Shown in pieces: positions 1 to 14,920 of a DNA stretch of 64,000 nucleotides. The position numbers and the translations under genes are program-made. The notes under the pieces are model-generated. The model did not search any database. It had not been told where the DNA came from and saw only the letters and a program-made list of their open reading frames with translations. Location: assembly GCF_019679455.1 (NCBI RefSeq), contig NZ_JAIEZQ010000001.1, positions 1,674,001 through 1,738,000 on the forward strand, in the 5' to 3' direction. This stretch comes from Nocardioides jiangsuensis. Lineage in GTDB: Bacteria > Actinomycetota > Actinomycetes > Propionibacteriales > Nocardioidaceae. Positions within the stretch are counted from its first letter, which is position 1; the number at the start of each line of letters is the position of its first letter.

Positions 1-1
1 C

Positions 2-2227
<2,226 letters not shown>

Positions 2228-2231
2228 GCCA

Positions 2232-2263
2232 CCCGGGCGTCCGTCGTACGGCGGACGCCCGGG
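2232..2263 (+). promoter_or_regulatory. Hairpin between rpoB and rpoC
   Basis: A perfect 12-bp inverted repeat (arms 2232-2243 and 2252-2263, 8-nt loop) sits 4 nt after the rpoB stop. No T tract follows, and rpoC starts 52 nt downstream. It is more likely a partial attenuator or mRNA processing/stabilising stem than a full terminator. Confidence 0.6.
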
Positions 2264-2314
2264 ACTCCCTCAACAGACATAGCAACCACCGAAATTTACG
2301 AGAGAGAAGCCACT

Positions 2315-6202
<3,888 letters not shown>

Positions 6203-6219
6203 CGTCGACAGCCTGCAGA

Positions 6220-6258
6220 CGTCGGCCCCGGGTCCCGCACAGGGACCCGGGGCCGACG
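6220..6258 (+). terminator. Terminator-like hairpin after rpoC
   Basis: A perfect 17-bp stem (6220-6236 with 6242-6258) and a 5-nt loop lie 17 nt after the rpoC stop. There is no long T run, as is common in high-GC actinobacteria. It probably ends the rpoBC transcript. Confidence 0.85.
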
Positions 6259-6302
6259 CCGTTCTGCGGTGAACCGGCCGGCGCAGCCCAGCCGTGCGGT
6301 CC

Positions 6303-6382
6303 GTCCGGGCAGTCCGGGCAGTCCGGTCGGGCCGGCTCGGCGAACGACGGACGACGGACGACGACCGATGAGCGATGAGCGA
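6303..6382 (+). repeat. Cluster of short tandem microrepeats before plsC
   Basis: Three different short tandem repeats follow one another: unit gtccgggca (9 bp, 2.7 copies from 6303), unit acgacgg (7 bp, about 2.8 copies from 6344) and unit cgatgag (7 bp, two copies at 6366-6379 plus a partial). They fill most of the gap between the rpoC terminator and the acyltransferase start. No function can be read from them. Confidence 0.75.
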
Positions 6383-6401
6383 CTGACGAGGGGAGCGGCG
6401 C

Positions 6402-7172
6402 GTGGACCTGGTGTACCCGCCGGTGCTGGGCGCCGGGCGGCTGCTGTTCCGGGCTCTCGGGCTGCGGGCCACCCTCGAGGGCGACGAGCACGTGCCCGGG
6501 ACGGGGCCGGTCCTGCTCGCCGCCAACCACGTGAGCTTCCTCGACTTCCTGCTGGTCGGCCTGGCCGCCCGCCGCGGGGACCGGCTGGTGCGGTTCCTCG
6601 CCCGCCACGACGTGTGGCACCACCCGCTCGCAGGCCCGCTGATGCGCGGCATGGGGCACGTCCCCGTGGACCGGCAGGCGCCGGCCGCGGCGTACCTGCG
6701 GGCGCGCTCGTTGCTCAGGCAGGGCGAGGCGGTCGGCATCTTCCCCGAGGCGGGGGTGAGCACGTCGTACACCGTGCGACCGCTGATGCCGGGGACGGTG
6801 GCGCTGGCCGCGGAGACCGGTGTCCCCGTGCTGCCGGTGGCGCTCTGGGGCCCGCAGCGGATCCTGACCGTGGGCCGGCGCCTCGACCCGACCCGCGGCC
6901 GGCCGGTCTCGGTGGCCGTCGGCCCGCCGCTGCACTTCCCTGCCGGCACCGACGTGGTGGCGGGCACCCGTGACCTCGGCCGGACCCTGCAGCGGATGCT
7001 CGACGGACTGCAGGCCAGGCCAGAGCACCAGCCGGCGTCTGGAGAGACCGCGCCGTGGCACCCCGCCCACCTCGGCGGGCAGGCACCCTCCGTGGCGCAG
7101 GCGCGGGCGGTAGAGGTGCTGCCGGGGACGGCGGTGCCGCCCGGGGCCGGGAGAACCACCCCGAAAATGTGA
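6402..7172 (+). CDS. 1-acyl-sn-glycerol-3-phosphate acyltransferase (PlsC family)
   Basis: Predicted membrane-associated lysophosphatidate acyltransferase, 256 residues, acting in phospholipid synthesis. It has acyltransferase block I NHVSFLD near residue 45 (catalytic His and Asp), a GHVPVDR block near 86, and block III as FPEAG near 112, where most relatives have FPEGT/S. The start chosen is GTG 6402, with gagggga-like purines just upstream. It follows the rpoC terminator and microrepeats, so it is a separate transcription unit. The exact acyl acceptor cannot be told from sequence, and some relatives acylate other lipids. Confidence 0.85.
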   Translation: MDLVYPPVLGAGRLLFRALGLRATLEGDEHVPGTGPVLLAANHVSFLDFLLVGLAARRGDRLVRFLARHDVWHHPLAGPLMRGMGHVPVDRQAPAAAYLRARSLLRQGEAVGIFPEAGVSTSYTVRPLMPGTVALAAETGVPVLPVALWGPQRILTVGRRLDPTRGRPVSVAVGPPLHFPAGTDVVAGTRDLGRTLQRMLDGLQARPEHQPASGETAPWHPAHLGGQAPSVAQARAVEVLPGTAVPPGAGRTTPKM

Positions 7173-7185
7173 CGACGCTCGCGCA

Positions 7186-7191
7186 TAGACT
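7186..7191 (+). promoter_or_regulatory. -10 element, leaderless NUDIX operon
   Basis: TAGACT lies exactly 7 nt before the ATG at 7199, the spacing expected if transcription starts at the start codon. No ribosome binding site is visible. No convincing -35 was found. Confidence 0.55.
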
Positions 7192-7198
7192 CACCCGC

Positions 7199-7666
7199 AT
7201 GGCTGTCGATGCTGCTCCGCCGCAACGTCAACGCGTCGCGGCGTACGCCCTGCTGACCCGCGGTGGCGAGGTGCTGCTGACCCGGATGTCGTCGCGGACC
7301 AGGATCGAGGGCCGCTGGACACTGCCCGGAGGCGGCATCGACCACGGCGAGGACCCGCGCGACGCGCTCCGCCGCGAGGTGTACGAGGAGACCGGCCTGC
7401 ACGTGGAGCCCGGCCAGGTCGTCGACGTGCACGCCACGCACTTCGTCGGGGCCCGCGCCGACGGGCTCGTCGAGGACTACCACGGCATCCACCTCATCTT
7501 CGCCGCCGAGATCACCGAGGCCTCCCGGGACGCCGAGCCGCGCGTCGTCGAGGAGGACGGCTCGACCGAGCACGCCGCGTGGGTACCCGTCGAGCGCGCG
7601 ACGGAGCTCGACCTGCTCAGCGCCGCCCGCCACGCCCTGACCTTCATCGAGGAGGAGCACCGATGA
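7199..7666 (+). CDS. NUDIX hydrolase
   Basis: 155-residue NUDIX-family pyrophosphohydrolase. The NUDIX box [20 protein letters not shown] continuing ETGL sits near residues 42-65 and contains the REx2EE metal-binding glutamates. The same frame is open further upstream, but ATG 7199 is preferred: the family homology starts there and a -10 hexamer lies 7 nt upstream. Its stop overlaps the next start (ATGA), indicating translational coupling with the transhydrogenase gene. The substrate (nucleoside diphosphate derivative, oxidised nucleotide or other) cannot be inferred. Confidence 0.9.
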   Translation: MAVDAAPPQRQRVAAYALLTRGGEVLLTRMSSRTRIEGRWTLPGGGIDHGEDPRDALRREVYEETGLHVEPGQVVDVHATHFVGARADGLVEDYHGIHLIFAAEITEASRDAEPRVVEEDGSTEHAAWVPVERATELDLLSAARHALTFIEEEHR

Positions 7667-8970
7667 CCCGTACCGCGAGCACCGCGCTCACGACCCCCAC
7701 GCACCCGGAGACCGTGTTCACCTACGGTGCGCCCGCGCTGAAGTACGGCGCCGGCTCCTCCGACGAGATCGGCTTCGACCTCTCCCAGTACGACGTCCGC
7801 CGGGCGCTCGTGGTCACCGACCCCGGCGTCGCGGCCACCGGCCACCCGCAGCGCGTCGCCGACCAGATGGCGCAGTTCGGGATCGAGGCCCGGGTCTTCG
7901 ATGGGTCCCACGTCGAGCCCACCGACGACAGCCTGCGCGAGGCGATCGAGTTCGCCCGCGAGACCGGTCCCTGGGACGCCTACGTCGCGGTCGGTGGCGG
8001 TTCGGCGATCGACACGGCGAAGGCGGTCAACCTGCTCGCCACGAACCCCGGCGAGCTGATGGACTACATCAACGTGCCCGTCGGCAAGGGCGCCGCGCCC
8101 GTGAACGCGCTGCGCCCGCTGGTCGCCGTGCCGACCACGACGGGGACCGGCTCGGAGAGCACCACGATCTGCGTGCTCGACGTGTTGTCGCTCAAGGTCA
8201 AGACCGGGATCAGCCACCCGCGGCTGCGGCCCACGCTGGCCGTGGTCGACCCGCTGCTCACGCTCACCCAGCCGCCCGGGGTGACCGCGGCGTCGGGGAT
8301 GGACATCCTCTGCCACGCGCTGGAGAGCTACACGGCGCGGCCCTTCGACTCCTACGAGCGCAAGGAGGCCGCGCAGCGGGTGCCCTACTGCGGGGCCAAC
8401 CCGATCGCGGACATGTGGGCGGAGAAGTCGATGTCGCTCCTCGCGACGTCCTTCCGCCGGGCGGTCGCGCACGGCGAGGACGCGGACGCCCGCGGCGACA
8501 TGGCGCTCGCCGCCACCTTCGCCGGGATGGGCTTCGGCAACGCGGGCGTGCACATCCCGCACGCCTGCGCCTACCCGATCGCGGGCCGGGTCAAGGACTT
8601 CCGCCCCGACGGCTACCCCGCGGACGAGCCGATGGTGCCGCACGGCATGGCGGTGTCGCTGACCGCGCCCGAGGCGTTCCGGTTCACCTTCGACGCCGCG
8701 CCCGAGCGGCACGTCCGCGCCGCGGAGCTGCTCGACCCGTCCCTGGACCGCAGCGGCGACCCGCGGGACCTGCTGCCCGGCGTGCTCACCGCGCTCATGC
8801 GCGACATCGGGATCCCCAACGGGATCGGCGCCGTCGGCTACGACGAGGGCGACGTGGACGACCTCGTCGACGGCGCGCTCAAGCAGCAGCGGCTGCTCGC
8901 CACCGCGCCGCGCGAGGTGACGGCGGACGACGCCGCGGAGATCCTGCGCGCCTCCCTGTCCCTGTGGTGA
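7663..8970 (+). CDS. Hydroxyacid-oxoacid transhydrogenase (iron-containing ADH family)
   Basis: 435 residues, resembling mitochondrial ADHFE1-type transhydrogenase, which couples oxidation of 4-hydroxybutyrate to reduction of 2-oxoglutarate, giving succinate semialdehyde and D-2-hydroxyglutarate. Visible features are the nucleotide-binding [14 protein letters not shown] near residue 113 and metal-ligand histidines in [30 protein letters not shown] and [12 protein letters not shown]. The last is the segment that most resembles ADHFE1. The start is ATG 7663, overlapping the NUDIX stop, and the stop overlaps the next gene (GTGA). An NAD-dependent alcohol dehydrogenase of the same fold is the alternative. 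The downstream D-2-hydroxyacid dehydrogenase supports the transhydrogenase reading. Confidence 0.82.
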   Translation: MTRTASTALTTPTHPETVFTYGAPALKYGAGSSDEIGFDLSQYDVRRALVVTDPGVAATGHPQRVADQMAQFGIEARVFDGSHVEPTDDSLREAIEFARETGPWDAYVAVGGGSAIDTAKAVNLLATNPGELMDYINVPVGKGAAPVNALRPLVAVPTTTGTGSESTTICVLDVLSLKVKTGISHPRLRPTLAVVDPLLTLTQPPGVTAASGMDILCHALESYTARPFDSYERKEAAQRVPYCGANPIADMWAEKSMSLLATSFRRAVAHGEDADARGDMALAATFAGMGFGNAGVHIPHACAYPIAGRVKDFRPDGYPADEPMVPHGMAVSLTAPEAFRFTFDAAPERHVRAAELLDPSLDRSGDPRDLLPGVLTALMRDIGIPNGIGAVGYDEGDVDDLVDGALKQQRLLATAPREVTADDAAEILRASLSLW

Positions 8971-11795
8971 GCGCACCGGGGGCGCGCGACGTCGCGGCCG
9001 CCCTCCGCGCGGCGGGGATCGGCGACGTCGACGACTCGACGCTGGCCCGGGCGATGTACTCCTCGGACGCGTCGCTGTACCGGGTCGTGCCGCAGGTCGT
9101 GGTCCGTCCACTCCACGTGGAGGAGCTGCTCGCGACGGTGGCCACGGCTCGGGCGACCGGCACCCCGCTCACCCTGCGCGGAGCCGGTACGTCGATCGCG
9201 GGCAACGCGGTCGGCACCGGCATCGTCGTGGACACCGCCCGCCACCTCAACCGGGTGGTCTCCGTCGACCCCGAGGCCGCGACCGCGGTCGTCGAGCCGG
9301 GGACGGTGCACGCCACCCTGCAGCAGCAGGTCCGCGGGCACGGTCTGCGGTTCGGGCCCGACCCGTCGACGCACACCCGGTGCACGATCGGCGGGATGAT
9401 CGGCAACAACGCCTGCGGCTCCCGGGCCCTGGGCTACGGCCGCACCGTCGACAACGTGGTGGGGCTCGACGTGGTGACCGGCACCGGCGAGCGTCTGACC
9501 CTCGGGCCCGGCGCCCCGACCCCGTCGGCCGCGGCGACCGCGCTCGACGAGGTGGTCGCCCGCGGGCTCGCCACGGTCCGCACCGAGTTCGGCCGGTTCG
9601 GCCGCCAGGTGTCCGGCTACAGCCTCGAGCACCTGCTCCCCGAGAACGGTCGGCGGCTCGACCGGTTCCTCGTCGGCAGCGAGGGCACCCTCGCGGTGGT
9701 GCTCGGCGCGACCGTGCGGCTGGTCCGCGACGCCCCCTACCGTGCGCTGGCGGTGCTCGGCTACCCGTCGATGGCCGAGGCCGCCGACGCCGTACCCGGG
9801 CTGCTGCACCACCCGCTCGTGGCCTGCGAGGGGCTCGACGAGCGGATCGTCTCGGTGGTCCGCGCCCGGCGGGGTGCCGCGGTCGTGCCCGAGCTCCCGC
9901 GCGGCGCCGGGTGGCTGTTCGCCGAGGTCACCGGTGAGACCGCCGAGGAGGCCACCGCGCGGGCGCAGGCGGTGGCCCGGGACGCCGCGGCCACCGGGCA
10001 CCGGGTGGTCACCGACGTCGAGGAGATGCTCGCGCTGTGGCGGATTCGCGAGGACGGCGCCGGCCTGGCCGCGCGCAGCCTCGACCGGCCCGCGCATGCC
10101 GGGTGGGAGGACGCCGCGGTCCCGCCGGCCCGGCTCGGGGGGTACCTGCGTGCGTTCGACGACCTGCTCCGCGCCCACGGGTACGACGGGGTGCCCTACG
10201 GCCACTTCGGCGACGGCTGCGTGCACGTCCGGATCGACTTCGGCCTCGACAGCACCGGCGGCCGGGGTGGTTTCCGGACCTTCCTCGAGGAGGCGGCGGC
10301 GCTGGTGGCGTCGTACGACGGCACCCTGTCGGGCGAGCACGGCGACGGCCGCGCCCGCTCGGAGCTGCTCGGCGCGATGTACTCGCAGGACGCGCTCGAC
10401 CTGTTCCGGCAGGTGAAGCGGGCCCTGGACCCGGCCGGCGTGCTCAACCCGGGGGTGCTCGTCGACCCGCGTCCGGTCGACGCGGACCTGCGGCTGGCGG
10501 GCCCGTTGTCCGAGCCGCGGACGAGCCTGCGGCTGCTGCACGACGGCGGCTCGCTGGTGGACGCGGTGCACCGCTGCACAGGCGTGGGCCGCTGCCTGGC
10601 CGACAACACCGGCACCGGGGGCGTGATGTGCCCCTCCTACGTGGCGACCCGCGACGAGAAGGACTCCACCCGCGGCCGGGCCCGGGTGCTCCAGGAGATG
10701 GTCGACGGGCGGCTGGTCCGTGACGGCTGGCGCTCGGACGAGGTGCACGAGGCGCTCGACCTGTGCCTGTCCTGCAAGGGCTGCTCCACCGACTGCCCCA
10801 CCGGTGTCGACATGGCCACCTACAAGGCCGAGGCGCTGCACCAGCGGTACCGCGGCAGGCTGCGGCCGCGCAGCCACTACGCGCTCGGCCGGCTGCCCCT
10901 GTGGGCCCGGCTGGGCCAGCCGGTGGCGCCGCTGGCCAACCTCGCGCTGCGGTCACCGGCCGTGCGACGCGCGTCCCGGTGGGCGGCCGGCATCGACCAG
11001 CGGCGCAGCATCCCCGCCTTCGCGTCGCGCTCGTTCCGCACGCTGGCGGGGGAGCGGACCCGCCGGCAGGATCCGGACGTCGTGATCTGGGCCGACTCGT
11101 TCACCGACCACTTTGCCTCGGAGCCGGGGATGGCCGCGGTCGCCCTGCTGGAGTCCGCCGGCCTCCGGGTGGGCGTGGTGCGGGAGCGGGCGTGCTGCGG
11201 GCTGACCTGGGTCAGCACAGGCCAGCTCGACCAGGCGCGCCGGATCGTCGGCCGCACCGTCGGGGTGCTGCACGAGTACGTCGCCCGCGGGATCCCGGTG
11301 GTCGGGCTCGAGCCGTCCTGCCTCGCGGCGCTGCGCTCCGACGCCGCCGAGCTCACCGCGGACCCCCGGGCGGGCGAGGTGGCCAGCGGTGTGCACACGC
11401 TGGCCGAGCTGCTCGAGACCGTGGAGGGGTGGCGGCCACCGGACCTCACCGGCACGCACGTGGTGGTGCAGCCGCACTGCCACCACGCGTCGGTGCTCGG
11501 CTTCGAGGCCGACGCCCGGCTGCTGGCCCGCACCGGCGCCACCGTGACCCGGCTCGGCGGCTGCTGCGGGCTGGCCGGCAACTTCGGCGTCGAGAAGGGG
11601 CACTACGACGTCTCGGTCGCGGTCGCCGAGCACACCCTGCTGCCGGCGGTGCGGGCGGCGGGGGAGGACGCGGTCGTCCTGGCCGACGGGTTCTCCTGCC
11701 GCACGCAGCTGGCCGACCTGGCCGACGTACGCGCGGTTCACATGTCCGAGCTGCTGCTCTCCCCGCGGGACTGCGCCAGCAGGTCCGGGAGCTGA
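8967..11795 (+). CDS. FAD-linked oxidase / Fe-S fusion, D-2-hydroxyglutarate or D-lactate dehydrogenase (YdiJ-like)
   Basis: 942-residue fusion of a GlcD-like flavoprotein and a GlcF-like iron-sulfur part. The N-terminal PCMH-type FAD domain has GAGTSIAGNAVG near residue 73 and TIGGMIGNNACGSRALGYGR near 142. Two Cys clusters for 4Fe-4S centres lie near residues 537 (CTGVGRC...MCPS) and 600 (CLSCKGCSTDCPTG), followed by two CCG-type domains (RACCGL near 745, GGCCGLAGNFG near 865). E. coli YdiJ, of the same architecture, oxidises D-2-hydroxyglutarate. GTG 8967 overlaps the upstream stop, so it is translationally coupled to the transhydrogenase that would make that substrate. The 3' end overlaps the opposite-strand LuxR gene by 58 bp. 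Confidence 0.85.
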   Translation: MSAPGARDVAAALRAAGIGDVDDSTLARAMYSSDASLYRVVPQVVVRPLHVEELLATVATARATGTPLTLRGAGTSIAGNAVGTGIVVDTARHLNRVVSVDPEAATAVVEPGTVHATLQQQVRGHGLRFGPDPSTHTRCTIGGMIGNNACGSRALGYGRTVDNVVGLDVVTGTGERLTLGPGAPTPSAAATALDEVVARGLATVRTEFGRFGRQVSGYSLEHLLPENGRRLDRFLVGSEGTLAVVLGATVRLVRDAPYRALAVLGYPSMAEAADAVPGLLHHPLVACEGLDERIVSVVRARRGAAVVPELPRGAGWLFAEVTGETAEEATARAQAVARDAAATGHRVVTDVEEMLALWRIREDGAGLAARSLDRPAHAGWEDAAVPPARLGGYLRAFDDLLRAHGYDGVPYGHFGDGCVHVRIDFGLDSTGGRGGFRTFLEEAAALVASYDGTLSGEHGDGRARSELLGAMYSQDALDLFRQVKRALDPAGVLNPGVLVDPRPVDADLRLAGPLSEPRTSLRLLHDGGSLVDAVHRCTGVGRCLADNTGTGGVMCPSYVATRDEKDSTRGRARVLQEMVDGRLVRDGWRSDEVHEALDLCLSCKGCSTDCPTGVDMATYKAEALHQRYRGRLRPRSHYALGRLPLWARLGQPVAPLANLALRSPAVRRASRWAAGIDQRRSIPAFASRSFRTLAGERTRRQDPDVVIWADSFTDHFASEPGMAAVALLESAGLRVGVVRERACCGLTWVSTGQLDQARRIVGRTVGVLHEYVARGIPVVGLEPSCLAALRSDAAELTADPRAGEVASGVHTLAELLETVEGWRPPDLTGTHVVVQPHCHHASVLGFEADARLLARTGATVTRLGGCCGLAGNFGVEKGHYDVSVAVAEHTLLPAVRAAGEDAVVLADGFSCRTQLADLADVRAVHMSELLLSPRDCASRSGS

Positions 11796-14542
11796 GCCCG
11801 GGTCACCTCGAGCTTGCGGTAGGCGTTGGACAGGTGCCACTCGACGGCCTTGACCGTCACGAACAGCGACTGGGCGATCTGGCGGTTGGTGTAGCCGGCC
11901 GCGGCCAGCTCCACGACCCGCCGCTCGCCGGGGGTGAGGCTGGCGAGCGGCGACCCGCCGCCCTCGGGGACCGGGACGCCGTGGCGGGTGAGCAGCCCGC
12001 TCGCGCGGCGGGCCAGCGGCGGCACGTCCGTCGCCCGGGCGTATCGGAACGCGCCCTCGAGGAGGGAGACCCCCTCGTCGCGGCTCGCCTCCTCCGTCGC
12101 GAGGCGGGCGCCGAGGTCGATCGCGGTCCGGGCGGCGTAGTCGGCGAGGTCCGCAGACTCGAGCAGGGCCAGCGACTCGCGCAGGTGCCCGACGGCCTCG
12201 TCGCCGGGCGTGGTCTGGGCAAGCGTGCGCAGCGCGAACCCCAGACCGCGCGGGGCACCCCAGCGGCGCGCCAGGCGCACGGCCTCCTCGGCGGTGGCCC
12301 GAGCCTCGTCCTCGCGGCCCAGCGACATGAGCGACCACGCCGTGAGCTCGCGCCACTCCACGATCGAGGCGTTGTCACCGCGGGGGCCCATCAGCCGCCC
12401 GGCCTCGGCGTAGTCGGCGAGCGCCTGCTCGTGGTCCCCGTGCGTGGCCCGCACCAGCCCGGCCACCGCGATCGGCAGCGCGCTGAGGAACTGCGCCCGC
12501 CGGGCGGCCTGCCGCAGCAGCGGTTCGAGGGCGAGGGCCTCCGGGTGCTGGCCGAGCGCGAGGTGGGTCAGCGTGGCGCCGGCGAGCGCGGGCTCCGCGA
12601 AGTCGGACCAGCCCCGGGCGCGCATCTGCAGCGCCGGCTCGAACTCCACGAGCGCCTCACGGAGCCGGCCCTGCCGGTAGCGCACGAAGCCGCGGCAGTA
12701 CGACGCGGTGGCGAACCCGAGCACCGAGCCCCGGCGCCGGCTGTCCTCGAGCGCGGCGTCGAGCACGGCGAGGTTCTCGTCGTAGGCGTCGGACCACGAG
12801 AGCACGGCGCTGGCGACGTAGAAGCCGATGCCGTCGCAGGTCTCCTCGGCCAGCAGCGCCCCGTCGCCCAGGGCGCGCCCCGCGAAGGCCAGGGCACGCT
12901 CGCGGTCGTGCCCCCGCACCGCGAGGTCGGAGGCGGCCCAGGAGAGCAGCAGCCGGTCGGCGTGCGTGTCCCGCTCCTGGGGCTGGCGTACGGCGTCCTC
13001 CACCGCCTCCGTGAGGTCGGCGCCCGACCCGTCGTACAGCGCCCGGGCCATCCCCATCCGGGCCAGCAGCTTGCGCAGCGCCGGCGAGGACGCGTCGTGG
13101 CGGTCGCCGGTGAGCAGCCCGATCGCCTCCTGGTACGACGCCTGCGCGGCATGCCGCTCGCCCAGGGTCATCTGGAGGTCACCGATGTCGGCGAGCGTCC
13201 TCGCGCGCTTCTCGGTGCCGGTGGTCCGCTCCAGCGAGCGGCGCCAGAGGTCGAAGGCCTCGGTCCGCAGCCCGGCCGAGAGGTGCGCCGACGCGGCGAG
13301 CGCGAGGAGGCCGGGGTCGGTGTCCTCGGGCCGGGTCTCGCCGACGGCGCGGAACAGCTGCGCGGCCGCGACGTCGGGGACGCCGGAGTCGAGGGACTCC
13401 TCCCCGGCCGCGCGGAGCAGCTCGACCACCGCCGGGTCCTCGTCGGGGAGCGTGTGCAGCAGGTGGCTGGCCACCGCCTGGCGCGGCCGCCCGAGGGAGG
13501 TCAGGTGCGCTGCGGCCTTGCGGTGCAGATCGGATCGCTGCGAGGGCGTGAGCGCGGAGAGGATGGCCTCGCGGACCAGGGGGTGCGCCGGCCACGCGCG
13601 CCACATGCCCACGGTCAGGACCCCGGCGTCGACGAGCACCTCGAGCGGGTCCGCGATGTCGGCGACGCTCTGAGCGGTCAGGTCGGCGACGGCGTCGAAG
13701 CTGGCCTCGTCACCGAGCACCGCGACGGTGCGCGCGAGCTGGACGGCGGGAGCGCCGAGGCGGCCGAGCCGGTGGCGCAGCGACTCCACCACCGTCTGCG
13801 GGGTGCCGCCGGCGGTGCCCTCGCGGAGGAGCTCGTGGACCAGGAACGGCACGCCGCCCGTGGCGTCGTGCACCTCCTGCGCGGAGAGCAGCGTGCCGGG
13901 GTAGGCGTCGCCGAGGTCGGCCCGCAGCGCGGCCACACCGACGACCGACAGCGGCTGCGGGGAGACCGAGGTGGACCGGGCGACGACGCGGTGCAGCACG
14001 TCGGCGTGGCCCACCGGCTCGCCGGTGCGCAGCCCGAGCAGCATCGCCACCGGGCCGAGGTGCAGCCGGGCCGAGAGCAGGTCGAGCAGCTGGAGGGACC
14101 CGAGGTCGGCCCACTGCACGTCGTCGACGACGAGGAGGACAGGGCGGTCGGCGGCGAGGTTCTCCAGCAGCCAGGCCAGCGCGTAGTCGAGGGAGGCCAG
14201 CGTCCAGGGGTGGTGGTCGAGGCCCGGCCCGGCGAGCGCCTCGCCCAGTGCGGCCGCGGGACCGTCGAAGGGCTTGTTCCCGGGGGAGGCCTCGCGGGCC
14301 AGCGGCGCGAGCCAGTCGCGGACGACGGCGTGGGAGAGCTGGGACGTGACCGGGGTGGGGCAGGCGGTGAGCACCCGCATGCCCAGCATCCGGGCACGCT
14401 CGGTGGCATGCCCGACCAGCGCTGACTTGCCGACGCCGGCCGGTCCGGACAGTGTCAGGCTGCGACCGGTGCCGCCGAGCGCGTCGGACAGCAGGCCGCT
14501 GACCGCAGCAAGCTCTGCGGCCCTTTCTATGAGCCCCCCCAT
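11738..14542 (-). CDS. LuxR-family ATPase regulator (LAL type)
   Basis: About 934 residues. An N-terminal AAA/NACHT-like ATPase has Walker A GPAGVGKSALVG near residue 33 and Walker B PVLLVVDDVQWAD near 135. A long helical TPR-like middle region follows, then a C-terminal LuxR HTH (LTPGERRVVELAAAGYTNRQ, then the recognition helix in VKAVEWHLSNAYRKL). Large ATP-dependent LuxR regulators of this kind often sense a small molecule and control sugar or secondary metabolism. ATG 14542 is chosen because homology begins at LIERAAEL; an in-frame ATG at 14578 would add 12 residues. The coding sequence after ATG 14542 starts with a run of seven G. The target is unknown. Confidence 0.88.
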   Translation of the reverse strand: MGGLIERAAELAAVSGLLSDALGGTGRSLTLSGPAGVGKSALVGHATERARMLGMRVLTACPTPVTSQLSHAVVRDWLAPLAREASPGNKPFDGPAAALGEALAGPGLDHHPWTLASLDYALAWLLENLAADRPVLLVVDDVQWADLGSLQLLDLLSARLHLGPVAMLLGLRTGEPVGHADVLHRVVARSTSVSPQPLSVVGVAALRADLGDAYPGTLLSAQEVHDATGGVPFLVHELLREGTAGGTPQTVVESLRHRLGRLGAPAVQLARTVAVLGDEASFDAVADLTAQSVADIADPLEVLVDAGVLTVGMWRAWPAHPLVREAILSALTPSQRSDLHRKAAAHLTSLGRPRQAVASHLLHTLPDEDPAVVELLRAAGEESLDSGVPDVAAAQLFRAVGETRPEDTDPGLLALAASAHLSAGLRTEAFDLWRRSLERTTGTEKRARTLADIGDLQMTLGERHAAQASYQEAIGLLTGDRHDASSPALRKLLARMGMARALYDGSGADLTEAVEDAVRQPQERDTHADRLLLSWAASDLAVRGHDRERALAFAGRALGDGALLAEETCDGIGFYVASAVLSWSDAYDENLAVLDAALEDSRRRGSVLGFATASYCRGFVRYRQGRLREALVEFEPALQMRARGWSDFAEPALAGATLTHLALGQHPEALALEPLLRQAARRAQFLSALPIAVAGLVRATHGDHEQALADYAEAGRLMGPRGDNASIVEWRELTAWSLMSLGREDEARATAEEAVRLARRWGAPRGLGFALRTLAQTTPGDEAVGHLRESLALLESADLADYAARTAIDLGARLATEEASRDEGVSLLEGAFRYARATDVPPLARRASGLLTRHGVPVPEGGGSPLASLTPGERRVVELAAAGYTNRQIAQSLFVTVKAVEWHLSNAYRKLEVTRAQLPDLLAQSRGESSSSDM

Positions 14543-14711
14543 GACTAGTATGTTCCGCGCTCCGGCCCGGTTAGTCATTCATATCGGTAAAATTGGTTGA
14601 AACAAACACGAACTGTGCGTACCGGTGAGGAGCCCGTCCCGGCTCGGTCCCGGGAGAGCCGCCGGGCGGGAGCGCCGCCGGCGCCCATACCGCATGCTGC
14701 CCGCCCTCGTT

Positions 14712-14740
14712 TTGACCCGGGTACGGCGAGCCGGTAATCT
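14712..14740 (+). promoter_or_regulatory. str operon promoter
   Basis: TTGACC (14712-14717), a 17-bp spacer and TAATCT (14735-14740) form a near-consensus housekeeping sigma promoter. The predicted start is near 14747, giving an rpsL leader of about 270 nt. Confidence 0.8.
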
Positions 14741-14898
14741 TTTTCAGCGTGCCTGGGACAGCCAGGCCATCGCGTGTGCTCCGAACCGGATCTCGCGCCC
14801 GTGCTGCGGGCAGGGACCCCGCGAGCCGCGTGGCTGCGATCGCAGCGTTCAATCGAAGGAACTTCCGCCGCGAGGTTGCGTGGCGGGCTCCGGGGTGG

Positions 14899-14920
14899 GC
14901 GACACGCCCGACCGCGGGGG
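14899..14920 (+). repeat. Shared 22-nt leader block, copy 1 (rpsL leader)
   Basis: An exact 22-nt match (core acacgcccgaccgcggg) to 21838-21859. It ends 96 nt before the rpsL start; the other copy ends 86 nt before rpsJ. Confidence 0.85.

Noticed and set aside
6269-6973. 234-codon frame starting before plsC
   Set aside because: Out of frame with PlsC motifs; composed of translated microrepeats and Arg/Pro-rich shadow.
10763-14425. 1,220-codon plus-strand open frame across the dehydrogenase end and the LuxR-type gene
   Set aside because: Antisense to the LuxR regulator, which has Walker and HTH motifs; the plus-strand product is low-complexity.
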